A stretch of 64,000 nucleotides of DNA from Roseivirga misakiensis. Its GTDB lineage: Bacteria > Bacteroidota > Bacteroidia > Cytophagales > Cyclobacteriaceae. Numbering within the stretch: the first letter of the stretch is position 1; each line of letters begins with the position of its first letter. The position numbers and the translations under genes were made by a program. The DNA lies in assembly GCF_001747105.1 (NCBI RefSeq), contig NZ_MDGQ01000005.1, positions 2,232,001 through 2,296,000 on the forward strand, read 5' to 3'. The notes beneath the pieces are model-generated. The model was not told where the DNA came from, made no database searches, and worked only from the letters and a program-made list of their open reading frames with translations. This document shows, one piece after another, positions 37,027 through 46,253 of this stretch.

Positions 37027-38162
37027 TAACTATTGTATGCCTCGGCTATTGCCTGATCAATTTTATCAATATGCTCCTTGAGGCTGTAGTTTGAAACGAT
37101 ATGTCTCCTGCCTGTAGTTCCCATTTCTTTCGCCAGTCGAACATTACTCAGTAGTGCTACCATTGCTTTTGACATTCCTTCCACATCATGCTCTTCCACT
37201 AAAATACCCGATTCATTGTCCAGAATCACATCTGGGATTCCTGCATGTTTTGTAGAGATTACCGGAATTCCAGCACTCGAAGCTTCTACTACAGCTACTG
37301 GTGTGCCTTCCATATCGCCATCTTCAGCTGTAATGCTATGCTGAACAAATGCCCTTACCTTCAAGAGGTAATCCTGGAATTCAACAGGTTTTATTATACC
37401 CAGAAACTCTACACTCCCCTCAATTCCCAGGTACTTCACCAGGTTTTTACATGTATTCAACAATGGGCCTTGCCCGGCCAAAATCAATTTGGCTTTTGGA
37501 AAAGTATTAAGTACTTCAGAAAAGGCCAGAATGGTGTAATAAGGTGCCTTTTTATCTACGAACCTACCAATACCAATGAGATCAAGTGAATCGAGACTTG
37601 GTTCCAGTTGGCTAAAACTACTATTCGGGCCACAGGGGTTTACGACTAACTTGTCTGCATTACAGCCGAGTTGAAGCAGCTTACCTTCCATTACTCTCGA
37701 CACCACTATAATTTTCTTCGCCACAGAGAACAGTTCTCTATATCTCTTATTTTTTTCTATGATTGTATACCTTGATGCATCATAACCATGAAAATGGACC
37801 ACAAGGGGTAAGCTCAGTGCCTTGACGACTGGTAATATTGCATTACCCGTAGGACCGTACTCTGCCAGTACTATATCTATTTTTTCCTTTTTAAAGGATT
37901 CAAACAAACTGTATTCCAAGGCAGAGGAGAAACCTTTTAAAAATTTTGTTTTAAAAAAACTCTTGAGTCTTCGGTCATTCGAAATTAACGAATACTTATT
38001 CTCAACAAATCGTGGCAGCTTTCCGCCATAATAGTAAACGACTTCAGCATCTATCAAATTCTTGTGAGCCTGTATAAAAGTCTCTGAATAGGCATCTTGA
38101 GATGGGCTGACCAAAGCCACACGCAGTCGTTTTGAAGGTTTATCTTTTTGTTTCGAAGTCAT
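37026..38162 (-). CDS. Glycosyltransferase family 4
   Basis: 378-residue GT-B enzyme. RVALVSPSQDAYSETFIQAHKN starts the acceptor domain; VVHFHGYDASRYTI, GIGRFVDKKAPYYTILAFS, ILAGQGPLLNTCKNL and AEDGDMEGTPVAVVEASSAGIPVISTKHAGIPDVI define the donor domain. The SETFIQAH start resembles colanic-acid-type WcaL/AmsK transferases. It directly precedes the GT2 gene, sharing one base. Sugar unknown. Confidence 0.92.
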   Translation of the reverse strand: MTSKQKDKPSKRLRVALVSPSQDAYSETFIQAHKNLIDAEVVYYYGGKLPRFVENKYSLISNDRRLKSFFKTKFLKGFSSALEYSLFESFKKEKIDIVLAEYGPTGNAILPVVKALSLPLVVHFHGYDASRYTIIEKNKRYRELFSVAKKIIVVSRVMEGKLLQLGCNADKLVVNPCGPNSSFSQLEPSLDSLDLIGIGRFVDKKAPYYTILAFSEVLNTFPKAKLILAGQGPLLNTCKNLVKYLGIEGSVEFLGIIKPVEFQDYLLKVRAFVQHSITAEDGDMEGTPVAVVEASSAGIPVISTKHAGIPDVILDNESGILVEEHDVEGMSKAMVALLSNVRLAKEMGTTGRRHIVSNYSLKEHIDKIDQAIAEAYNS

Positions 38163-38238
38163 AAACAGTACTTTCTATAAGGACCTTTTAGCCATTCCTA
38201 ACAAGCTTTTATTCAACCGGAAGCCTGTGCGGTATGAA

Positions 38239-39480
38239 TCACAGGTTCGCTTTTCTTTGATGATAGAGTATCCTAAGCTTGTAAAAAACCCTGCGAAGTA
38301 GCGATCGGTTTGACCAGGAATTATGTTCTCGTAAGCTCTTATGATTATGAGGCAATTGAAAATTATAGTCGGCCTTAGATTTCGGCTTTTTGGGGTATTT
38401 GTTATTCAATGAGGAGATCAGTCCATACCATTTTTGTGCACTAACCCTCACGGAGAACTTACTATCAATCATTTCCACGTTGCGTGCTGACATTTGCTTC
38501 ATCACTATTCTATCCTTTGAAACCCGCAATATTAAGTTCTCCAGCTCTGAAATATGATCGATTATGAAACCATTATATCCATCTGAAATGATTTCTTCAA
38601 CTCCTTCATAACGTGTACTGATGGGAATTAAACCACATGACATGCCATCCATCAAACTACCGGGGGTCCCTTCATATTCCGAGTTTAAAAAAACGAAATG
38701 ATGCTCTGATAATTTCTTTTTGTAAGCCTGACCATACAGATTTTTCTCAAGAGAAACTTTATTCTTTGACTGAGCTAATTCAATCGCCTCTCTTACTTTC
38801 CCATACAAAGAACCTCCACCTATCATCGTAAACTTCATATCCGGATACTTACCACTCAGATGAATAAAAGACTCTGTAATGCCTAAAATTCTCTTTTGTA
38901 TTTCCTCTATTCTACCTGAATATATGATTCCAATCTGACCCGACTCAAGGTCGGCACGATGGTCGCTGGGTAGTACCCCGGAATAAATTACTTCATTAAG
39001 AATGCTTTGTGCACTTAGGCTGTTATTGTATTTTTTTTTCAAAAATTCATTGACGAACATATACCCCTGTACATCCCAACCATTATCAGAACTCAATAGG
39101 AAATCAGCAACTCCATTATTCAGTTCATCATCGCTTCGATGGGTGTGTATAACCGGAATACCTCTTTTAACCAGCCATTTAGCCAAAAGTGCTGTCTGTA
39201 TATTGATGTTTGATACCACTACATCCGGGTCGATTGATAGAATCATGGTCCATACATCATAGGCCAATTCCTCTGAAAAGAATTTTCTATTAAGAACAGT
39301 TACCTTTACTCCGTTATCTATAAGGCTTTGAGCGTTGGGCGTTGAAAGGTCTTTGGGGGCAATGCATATTCCATGCACTTCAATTCCTAAATTTTGTAGC
39401 TCAGGGAGTAGTCTTACCGCATTTAAAGCAGGCCCACCAGCATAGTTGGCTCGATCATGAAATGCAAAAACTATTTTCAT
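38239..39480 (-). CDS. Glycosyltransferase family 4
   Basis: 413-residue GT-B glycosyltransferase. KIVFAFHDRANYAGGPALNAVRLLPEL opens the first domain; GIIYSGRIEEIQKRILGITESF, FTMIGGGSLYGKVREAIELA and FLNSEYEGTPGSLMDGMSCGLIPISTRYEGVEEII form the donor site. The C-terminus is long and basic (after about residue 360), consistent with membrane association. A 76-base gap separates it from the next gene, and 9 bases from the upstream membrane protein gene. Confidence 0.9.
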   Translation of the reverse strand: MKIVFAFHDRANYAGGPALNAVRLLPELQNLGIEVHGICIAPKDLSTPNAQSLIDNGVKVTVLNRKFFSEELAYDVWTMILSIDPDVVVSNINIQTALLAKWLVKRGIPVIHTHRSDDELNNGVADFLLSSDNGWDVQGYMFVNEFLKKKYNNSLSAQSILNEVIYSGVLPSDHRADLESGQIGIIYSGRIEEIQKRILGITESFIHLSGKYPDMKFTMIGGGSLYGKVREAIELAQSKNKVSLEKNLYGQAYKKKLSEHHFVFLNSEYEGTPGSLMDGMSCGLIPISTRYEGVEEIISDGYNGFIIDHISELENLILRVSKDRIVMKQMSARNVEMIDSKFSVRVSAQKWYGLISSLNNKYPKKPKSKADYNFQLPHNHKSLREHNSWSNRSLLRRVFYKLRILYHQRKANL

Positions 39481-39489
39481 CTGAAACGT

Positions 39490-41055
39490 TTAACCAGGCT
39501 TTTCAAAAGTATCCGTTTCATCTTTATTTCGTTCATATATCATAACTCCTTTACCAATTGTTTTGATCACTTGCCATTCAGAAGGAGGATTCCAACCTTC
39601 AAAACCAGCAGTGGCCAAAGCAGATTTTCTTAACACCAATAGGTTGACTCCAAAATCGTTGGACATTTCGTCTAACCTGTCTAAGTCGAGGTATGGATAG
39701 CTCGGTTCCAGACCTTTTTTGGTAATTGGGTGCTCCTCATTATCAGTAAGGATAGACCCAAAGAGTTGATGATCTGTTTCCAAAAGTATCTGAAAATAAG
39801 ATCCAACATGATATGGAAAACACAAGACCACTTTTGGTTGAAGCGTGCCTAAAAAAGCGGTTATTTTATCATTTGTCTGCTTTCCTGCACTCACCTTCTT
39901 GCTTAGAATTCTTATAGAATTAAAGAAGTACAATGAATTGAAAATAAGTAGGAAGGCTACCACCCAAATTAATTCATACTTTTGAATAATACTGCTAAAT
40001 CCGCAGGTCAGTAAAATTGCCACATGGCTAAGATATCTTTCACTCTCTCCCAAAAAAGTAAAGAACTTGATATTGATCACTATGAATAAAAGCAACACAG
40101 CCATTATTGGTGTTGAAAACTCAAAACTTCTGAAAAATTGAAAATCCCAGAAGATGAGTACAATCAAGGGAAGTGTAAAAGAGATCAAGATACTACCTGC
40201 CAGCGGGCCTTTGTCTTTCGCCTTGGTCATCAATAGGTCTTGGAGGTTAGAGGCCATGGAACGATTCTTTGACCAAAGCCCTTTCAGGTTGCTTCTGTTG
40301 GCAGCATAACTAAGCCCTTTCCTATTCAAATTAGCATACCATTTCAGGTGATTAAAATGATGTTTGACAGAGGATAAAAATGGTACTCTAAAAAAGAGGA
40401 TCAGACATAACACGCTCAACGCTAAAGGTATGATGGGCAAAAGTGAAAGATCTATAAGGGCACAGAGTAAGCCGGTAAAAAGGATACTCTGTACACCAAA
40501 TTTTGATGAGGATAAAACCGCAAAAGACATTGCAGAAGTGATAGCAATTATTTGCCATTCAGATAACCCAATATCTACATAGATAAAGGTAAAATACAGC
40601 ATCACCAACACTTCGCTCAGCAGCCTTGGAGTAAAGCTGCGCAATCTGGGCCCCGAGATCACCAGTGTTGTCCAAAGCGGTGTACTCAGGTAAATTAGTA
40701 ACGCGAGTAGTATGGTTTGCAATCGAAATCCTGCGAGGTGCAGAATCACAAAAAAGACTCCTGAGAAGAAAGTATCGATAAGAGTATTGAGCGACCTATT
40801 GATTTTAGTCAAAAGGTCAATCCCAAACAAGTGGACGAAAAACCAATTGATAAAAAAAGGATTGGGTATTGCTTTGGACGCTACTACGTTCGATGTAATC
40901 GGGCCAAATGGCCCTAACCTTTCTGCTTTCAAACGTTTTGAGAAATAAAGATGTCCGAAGGTATCAAAATCGGTTGTAGTATACCGGAGCTGGTAAAACC
41001 TACCAATCAACATCATTAGGATCCCAAACAGAAAAATGATCTCTAGCAGGGTCAT
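39490..41055 (-). CDS. Polytopic membrane protein, GT-C-like
   Basis: 521 residues with roughly ten membrane helices in the first 390, then a C-terminal soluble domain (about 410-521). The first extracytoplasmic loop carries TTTDFDTFGHLYFSKRL (D29, D31), the acidic pair expected of GT-C glycosyltransferases that use polyprenyl-phosphate sugars, and a later segment WTTLVISGPRLRSFTPRLLSEVL is reminiscent of them. A repeat-unit polymerase or a transferase adding sugars outside the membrane are both possible. Exact family not recognised. Confidence 0.6.
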   Translation of the reverse strand: MTLLEIIFLFGILMMLIGRFYQLRYTTTDFDTFGHLYFSKRLKAERLGPFGPITSNVVASKAIPNPFFINWFFVHLFGIDLLTKINRSLNTLIDTFFSGVFFVILHLAGFRLQTILLALLIYLSTPLWTTLVISGPRLRSFTPRLLSEVLVMLYFTFIYVDIGLSEWQIIAITSAMSFAVLSSSKFGVQSILFTGLLCALIDLSLLPIIPLALSVLCLILFFRVPFLSSVKHHFNHLKWYANLNRKGLSYAANRSNLKGLWSKNRSMASNLQDLLMTKAKDKGPLAGSILISFTLPLIVLIFWDFQFFRSFEFSTPIMAVLLLFIVINIKFFTFLGESERYLSHVAILLTCGFSSIIQKYELIWVVAFLLIFNSLYFFNSIRILSKKVSAGKQTNDKITAFLGTLQPKVVLCFPYHVGSYFQILLETDHQLFGSILTDNEEHPITKKGLEPSYPYLDLDRLDEMSNDFGVNLLVLRKSALATAGFEGWNPPSEWQVIKTIGKGVMIYERNKDETDTFEKPG

Positions 41056-41093
41056 TATACTTTTTTCAGGGAATTCAGATTAGATTAAAACTA

Positions 41094-41654
41094 TCAGTCG
41101 TAGAGTAATTCAACCTTATCACCAGTAACCTTTACCCTTCCTTTGACACGTGCCGGAATTCCTACAGCGATTGAGTAAGAGGGGATATCAGATGTAACTA
41201 TAGCCCCTGCGCCAATAAGGCAATGATCCCCTATGGTAACACCTTTTGTAACCATGGCATTGGTTCCGATAAAGCAATTATTGCCAATTTGAATAGGTCC
41301 TAGTTCATAGGGCACTTTTCCTCCACTTAGCGCATACTTTACTGAGTCGTGAGTCACAATTTGAACGCCCGAAGAGATAGAACAAAAAGAGCCTATTTTA
41401 ACACCAGCGGTGCCATCAATGGCTGTATAAGGCCCAATCCATGTATTATCGCCTACCTTCACATCGCCACATAAAGAAGCGGTATTATATACCGTTATAT
41501 TTTTCCCTTCACCAAATAAGTAAGCCCCTCTCTCTTTCCAATCTGTAAGATCTTCCACAAAAGGGTTTACCCTACCAAACTTTGCCTGAGTCTCATCTCT
41601 TAAGCGCTTGTGCAGTCTGATGAGTTGTTCCTGTAGTTTATCAAGCTCTTCCAT
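41094..41654 (-). CDS. Left-handed beta-helix acyltransferase (WbbJ/maltose-acetyltransferase type)
   Basis: 186-residue hexapeptide-repeat acyltransferase. A helical N-terminus (about 1-50) precedes the beta-helix (VKVGDNTWIGPYTAID, VKIGSFCSISSGVQIVTHD with the catalytic His, IQIGNNCFIGTNAMVTKGVTIGDHCLIGAGAIV) and the closing YSIAVGIPARVKG. It likely O- or N-acetylates a sugar of the glycan. It overlaps the next upstream gene by 14 bases, so it works with that unrecognised protein. Confidence 0.88.
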   Translation of the reverse strand: MEELDKLQEQLIRLHKRLRDETQAKFGRVNPFVEDLTDWKERGAYLFGEGKNITVYNTASLCGDVKVGDNTWIGPYTAIDGTAGVKIGSFCSISSGVQIVTHDSVKYALSGGKVPYELGPIQIGNNCFIGTNAMVTKGVTIGDHCLIGAGAIVTSDIPSYSIAVGIPARVKGRVKVTGDKVELLYD

Positions 41655-42723
41655 AGTTCATAAAGCCTCCTTCAAAATCCTGCCCGATGCCATACTCAAC
41701 AGTCTTCCGGATGGTTTCTTCTACACTTGCACCTTCTAATCGATTTCTGACAGCCAGTTCTCCCACTTTCAAGCCACCACATAAGAGTTTCAGCGTGGGT
41801 TTTGGACTGATAACAGTCGGTAATACGCTCATATAACCACTGGGAGCGATGTTCTGGGGGTAAAAACTAATTTGAGATTCGTTTAAATCTTCAGTGTCTA
41901 TGTTACCACACAAATGGACTACCTTCAGGTTTGTAAACTTTTCTGCCAGATCTTTGAATGACAGTTTAGCATTTTGACCTATGAGCAAATCGTGAATTGC
42001 ATGCTCGGCAATGAAAATAGTTTCCACTCCATTCTGCATAAGAACCTCTTCTAAACTGCTATAAGGCCTACTTTCTAAAGCCGTTATGCGCAACAACGCC
42101 TCATCTGCATACCATAGGAGATCGTTATTGAATTTACTGAGAGTTCGTGCAATGAGACTGCCGGTTAAGCCGCCACCAATCAGTACAATTTTGTCGCTTG
42201 AAAAGTCTGAATTTACCTCGAAAAGCAATTTCATAGCTAACATACCCGGATAGTGATACATGTCTATGTCCTTGTATTGCTCGTCCGTTCCAATAACGGG
42301 AATTTCAAAGCTTTGACAAGCCTCAATATCAATTTCATGAGGCCGAAACTCCCATGTCTCCCACATTAAAGGTATCACCGCAGTATTTTTAAACTTACCA
42401 AGCATTTGCTCATTTATAGGTCGCAGCATGCCGGAATTTGTAATAATATCACCCTCATGCCATATATCGAATTCATCAACCTTAGCTACTGTTATGACAT
42501 CATCAAAGCCCCACTCACTGGCACGATCTAATATGACCTGCCTATTCTCCGAATAGCTACCATAAGCCGAATCTCGCCCCAGAGCGTATACTTTTCGGGC
42601 TCCAGAAGCTGCGGCAATAAAAGGCAAATAAGAATAATCACCATTGGCAGCCTCTGTAATTACGGTTAAGTCTGATAAATCCAGCTTAACCTTTTGCACA
42701 AGACCTTCGATTATTTCTCTCAC
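41641..42723 (-). CDS. Unrecognised protein with Rossmann-like domain
   Basis: 360 residues, not assignable to a named family by eye. The N-terminal part has VITEAANGDYSYLPFIAAASGARKVYALGRDSAYG, an arrangement like a nucleotide- or SAM-type fold; from about residue 170 a second segment, KIVLIGGGLTGSLIARTLSKF, looks like a dinucleotide-binding loop, as in 2-hydroxyacid dehydrogenases. No signal peptide or membrane segment. It lies 3 bases after the FkbM-like gene and overlaps the acyltransferase gene by 14 bases, so it is probably an enzyme modifying the same sugar or a sugar substituent. A 2-keto/hydroxyacid dehydrogenase relative is one possibility. Confidence 0.6.
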   Translation of the reverse strand: MREIIEGLVQKVKLDLSDLTVITEAANGDYSYLPFIAAASGARKVYALGRDSAYGSYSENRQVILDRASEWGFDDVITVAKVDEFDIWHEGDIITNSGMLRPINEQMLGKFKNTAVIPLMWETWEFRPHEIDIEACQSFEIPVIGTDEQYKDIDMYHYPGMLAMKLLFEVNSDFSSDKIVLIGGGLTGSLIARTLSKFNNDLLWYADEALLRITALESRPYSSLEEVLMQNGVETIFIAEHAIHDLLIGQNAKLSFKDLAEKFTNLKVVHLCGNIDTEDLNESQISFYPQNIAPSGYMSVLPTVISPKPTLKLLCGGLKVGELAVRNRLEGASVEETIRKTVEYGIGQDFEGGFMNYGRA

Positions 42724-42726
42724 CTT

Positions 42727-43776
42727 CTAATATCCCTTTTCAAATAGGTAATTATGTATTCCAGAAATTTCACCTCCTATGATTTCTCGAATTGAAAAGC
42801 GATCCACGAGCTTAAATCCAAAGGAACTGAGCCTCGAACTGACTGCCTCAAACTCATTCACCTCTACCTCAATCATTATTTGCTTTACCTTATTACCCTG
42901 AAGCAAGTCAGCTGCACCGTTTAAAACATTCATTTCCGCACCATCCACATCTATCTTCATGTATTCAGGGGCAGGCAATTTATATCTGGATAACAAATGA
43001 TCGAGTGTTTCCACCAGCGTATACTGAATGTGATCTACCCTCATTTCCTTCTGCTGGTCCCTGTTAGACATGTCGAACACCTTGCCGTGAGCACCTGCCA
43101 GATAATCCTGACATCTTAGCCCCAAAACAGAGGGGGTATCTCCTAACCCAAGGTTCAACGATACAAATCGATTTACCATGCTCTTCCTGTTGAGATAGTG
43201 ATTCATCTCCAGAATTGAAAAATTCTGAGCATCAGGTTCTACAGCGACCGCAATAGCACCTTTTACTACTGCAGCATAAATCGCATATATACCGGAAGAG
43301 GCACCTACATCGTAAAACACAGCATCAGTCTCAAAACTGTTGATCCAATCGGTAGTACAATTTTCGATGGTTTCAAAATTTTCTGACACCTGCAATAAGT
43401 ATTTATTGGGCGTATAAAAATGAATCTCGCGGTTTTGCAGCACCCTTCTGATCTTCTTGGTTTCGGATTCACCAGACAACAAATCCACTACGTAAAAGGT
43501 CAGGTTGGTTTGCTCCAGTCTTTGAACTACATCACGCCAATAGGAAGTGGTGACCAGCACAATGACATCGTCTGGTATCTCATTGAATTTTTGAACTGGG
43601 ATTTTCGATATTTCGCCAGTCTTCAAATCGTCAATAAAGGCCAGCACCTGAACATCAGACCTGTTAGCTCTTATCTTTTTGAATACAAAAACACCTGAGG
43701 CACCAGCGCCAAACAAGACCACTTGGGCACCATGTTTTATAATTTTTAAATCTGAAATCAGATAATCGCTGGTCAT
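42727..43776 (-). CDS. FkbM-family methyltransferase with N-terminal Rossmann domain
   Basis: 349 residues. Residues about 15-125 form a short Rossmann-like domain (QVVLFGAGASGVFVFKKI), similar to those found before sugar-modifying enzymes; residues about 140-345 are an FkbM-type SAM methyltransferase with AVFYDVGASSGIYAIYAA, AVAVEPDAQNFSILEMN and PEYMKIDVDGAEMNVLNGA. FkbM enzymes O-methylate hydroxyls, here presumably on a sugar. It overlaps the PhyH gene by 4 bases. Confidence 0.88.
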   Translation of the reverse strand: MTSDYLISDLKIIKHGAQVVLFGAGASGVFVFKKIRANRSDVQVLAFIDDLKTGEISKIPVQKFNEIPDDVIVLVTTSYWRDVVQRLEQTNLTFYVVDLLSGESETKKIRRVLQNREIHFYTPNKYLLQVSENFETIENCTTDWINSFETDAVFYDVGASSGIYAIYAAVVKGAIAVAVEPDAQNFSILEMNHYLNRKSMVNRFVSLNLGLGDTPSVLGLRCQDYLAGAHGKVFDMSNRDQQKEMRVDHIQYTLVETLDHLLSRYKLPAPEYMKIDVDGAEMNVLNGAADLLQGNKVKQIMIEVEVNEFEAVSSRLSSFGFKLVDRFSIREIIGGEISGIHNYLFEKGY

Positions 43777-44624
43777 AAGAATACCTTAGCTAAGTCTTGT
43801 CTTTTAGGGAAATCTGGAGTTACCAAGCCTTTTTCGGGGTGATAAACCTTGTAGGGGTGAGGAAATTTTCTTTCAATGAAAGTCGATTCATTCATGTCAT
43901 TATATCTGAAGTGCATCGACCACCTAATGTTTTCTGATGAATTATTACCTGATCTATGGACTAAAAACGAAGAAAAGAATAGGGCGTCTCCTTTCTTAAC
44001 ATCTATGGAAACATATTCGCTCTCTGGTATTTCTGATTCAGGTATATTTCTGAACCATTCATCTTCTTCACTTTTATACAGTCCGCTTCTATGAGAGCCT
44101 GGAACAATTTCCAGCGTACCCAGCTCTCTATTGAGGTCCATTAAGGGTATCCAAACCACCATTGAATTGATGCTCCCCTGCATGCTTCTCCAATCCTGAT
44201 GGCCTGGTGTTTTATAGTGGCCTTCTATCTTGGAAATATGTCTTGAGTTAAAGAAAATGATTGGCTTAACACAGATAGCCGGTTCTTCTAAACCCAATAC
44301 TTTAAGGTTATTGATAAGATCATCTGCAATGGCCAACTGGTGCAACTCCATTGTGTGTTGACAAAGTTTTGCCGCACCAATAAAGGCATGAAAGTCTTTC
44401 TTAAATAAGGCATACAATGCCTTTTCGAAATGAACATCTTCGAGCGATTCTAATTCAATATTTTGCGCAGTAATTTGTCTGGCAAAAACAGATTTAGCTT
44501 TATCTCTTATTTTGTCAACAAAAGACTGGTTCACGAAATCACTTTTAAGACAAAAACCATCATTCCTAAAATTCTGAAGGTCTTGATTATCAAGTTCTCT
44601 GAAAAGCAATGAATTATCGGTCAT
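43773..44624 (-). CDS. Phytanoyl-CoA dioxygenase (PhyH) family protein
   Basis: 283-residue Fe(II)/2-oxoglutarate oxygenase of the PhyH group. The metal triad is visible as H-Q-D in YKTPGHQDWRSMQGS and a distal His in FFSSFLVHRSGNN, with the 2OG-binding Arg in IRWSMHFRYND. Such enzymes hydroxylate or otherwise oxidise small molecules and, in glycan loci, sugar or lipid substituents. Substrate not known. It overlaps both neighbours (4 and 11 bases), so it is part of the tightly coupled decoration block. Confidence 0.85.
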   Translation of the reverse strand: MTDNSLLFRELDNQDLQNFRNDGFCLKSDFVNQSFVDKIRDKAKSVFARQITAQNIELESLEDVHFEKALYALFKKDFHAFIGAAKLCQHTMELHQLAIADDLINNLKVLGLEEPAICVKPIIFFNSRHISKIEGHYKTPGHQDWRSMQGSINSMVVWIPLMDLNRELGTLEIVPGSHRSGLYKSEEDEWFRNIPESEIPESEYVSIDVKKGDALFFSSFLVHRSGNNSSENIRWSMHFRYNDMNESTFIERKFPHPYKVYHPEKGLVTPDFPKRQDLAKVFL

Positions 44625-45339
44625 AGCTGTTTATTAATCGAGTGAATATGTTTCGAACGCCATACCCTTCATACTGCCTTTTGTTTAAAGCATCCATGTC
44701 TTTAAAATCGGATCTGGCGTTATTGTAATGGCTTAGTGTCGGTGTGTTTAATTTAATATGAATCGGGTGAAAATTAAATACCCTCAGGTATTTGTAATCG
44801 GATCGAAACAGTTGAGCAGTATTAAAACTTCTACCTTCCTCTTTGAAAAAGGCGTATCCATCATCTGCAAAAAAAACAGGAGCCTCCACCAATCCATTGA
44901 TATGGGCAAAAGGTTGAATGGTACTCACGCCCCCCATGTAGTATTGACTGAGAAACTTTATACCAAGCTCCTTGTACAAGGGTAACCATCGACCACTATG
45001 TGTCATTCCATGACTTCTTAAAACACAAGCTTCTGGCGCCAAATTCAATAATCGCTCTAGTGATATCCTTGCAGAATCTGCTGTTGGCTCTTGCCCTATA
45101 AGTGGATTGAAATTGGGGTGAATACCCACTTCAAGATGGTCTAAACTACGAATTCTATCGACCGTTTCGCTTTTGTGCGTTATGAAAAAAGTAGCTTTTA
45201 CTTTTCGCTCATCTAGTAAATCGATCAGCTCATGTACCACCTCATCTATAGCCCAATCAATATCAAAGCTTAGAAGGGCTTTTGATCGCCAACTAATTGG
45301 TTGACTCAGGTCAATGTCCTTGAAATGTATGAAATTCAT
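44614..45339 (-). CDS. Polysaccharide-deacetylase-like protein (WbmS-like)
   Basis: 241 residues resembling the WbmS branch of carbohydrate esterase-4-like proteins of O-antigen loci. ALLSFDIDWAIDEVVHEL has the metal/catalytic Asp pair, KATFFITHKS the next strand, LEVGIHPNFNPLIG and VLRSHGMTHSGRWL the His motifs; the classical H-x3-H pair is not obvious. No signal peptide, so it would act on a cytoplasmic sugar nucleotide or lipid-linked sugar rather than on secreted glycan. It overlaps the propeller gene by 4 bases. Confidence 0.75.
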   Translation of the reverse strand: MNFIHFKDIDLSQPISWRSKALLSFDIDWAIDEVVHELIDLLDERKVKATFFITHKSETVDRIRSLDHLEVGIHPNFNPLIGQEPTADSARISLERLLNLAPEACVLRSHGMTHSGRWLPLYKELGIKFLSQYYMGGVSTIQPFAHINGLVEAPVFFADDGYAFFKEEGRSFNTAQLFRSDYKYLRVFNFHPIHIKLNTPTLSHYNNARSDFKDMDALNKRQYEGYGVRNIFTRLINSYDR

Positions 45340-46253
45340 CCTTCCGAAATTGCCAAACCGATTCCGTCTTTCCCAAATGAGTTTCCATTGTAAAGCATGT
45401 AATACCTGCCTTTATGAAAAATCACCTCTTGCTTGTCGAGGGCGATAGAGTCCCACCCTTCGCCAGAGACTGTGATACCCACCAAATGATCTTGTCTATC
45501 CCATTGTAAGCCATCTGCCGATTTGGCGAAACCCAATCTATAGCCGGAAGTTTCTCTCTTTTTTACTGGATACCAAGCTTTGTATTCACCATCTATTTTC
45601 AAAATAGACATCCTTGAAATATTGGTTTCTCCACCTTTCAAAGGTAAAGATGTGAAACCTTCACGAATCCAATCAATACCGTCTTTTGATTCCGCATACT
45701 TAATGTTGTAACGAGAAATGGCCTCTTCATCTTCTATGGTGAAATCAATGCCCGAAAGGTACCACATCCTCCATAAATCATTCTCTTTGATTACGGTGCC
45801 ACCCGAAACCATCCATGGGTCATGCTGGCCTCTTGACATGATAGGAGCAGGCGAATACTTTTCAAAGGTCTGACCTCCATCTGTGCTGATGGCCAAACCA
45901 ATGGCAGTATAAAAAAGTGGCTTGGTGAGTGCTGGATTCCAACCCAAATAGTACATGTAGACCATGTCATTATTACGAACCACAGATGTGGCTTGTACCC
46001 CATGATCATCAAAATGTCCCAAGGGACCTGGTGCAAGTAATGGATACTCTGAGCTTTGATTTGTAATCTTGTTGGTGACCACATCCCAGTCAAAATAACC
46101 CACAAAGGTTCTATTTTGCTGGTCTCTGGAGGTAAAGTAAATTCTATAGGTGTCGTCTTTTAGAAAAAGCGCTGTAGGAAGCGCAGCATGAGAATTTTGC
46201 CAGTAGTAAATACGATTAGGCTTGAATATTAGCCCTTCTTTCTCCCAGTTCAA
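45336..46253 (-). CDS. Intracellular five-bladed beta-propeller, glycosidase-like
   Basis: 305-residue repeat protein resembling GH43/GH32-like five-bladed propellers. Repeats around YRIYFTSRDQQNRTFVGYFDWD, YMYYLGWNPALT, WRMWYLSGIDFT, YKAWYPVKKRETSGYRLGFAKS and YYMLYNGNSFG mark the blades. There is no signal peptide. Similar proteins are scattered in O-antigen and capsule loci of many bacteria with no known reaction; whether it hydrolyses, transfers or only binds sugar is open. It overlaps the methyltransferase gene upstream by 4 bases and the deacetylase-like gene downstream by 4. Confidence 0.7.
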   Translation of the reverse strand: MNWEKEGLIFKPNRIYYWQNSHAALPTALFLKDDTYRIYFTSRDQQNRTFVGYFDWDVVTNKITNQSSEYPLLAPGPLGHFDDHGVQATSVVRNNDMVYMYYLGWNPALTKPLFYTAIGLAISTDGGQTFEKYSPAPIMSRGQHDPWMVSGGTVIKENDLWRMWYLSGIDFTIEDEEAISRYNIKYAESKDGIDWIREGFTSLPLKGGETNISRMSILKIDGEYKAWYPVKKRETSGYRLGFAKSADGLQWDRQDHLVGITVSGEGWDSIALDKQEVIFHKGRYYMLYNGNSFGKDGIGLAISEG

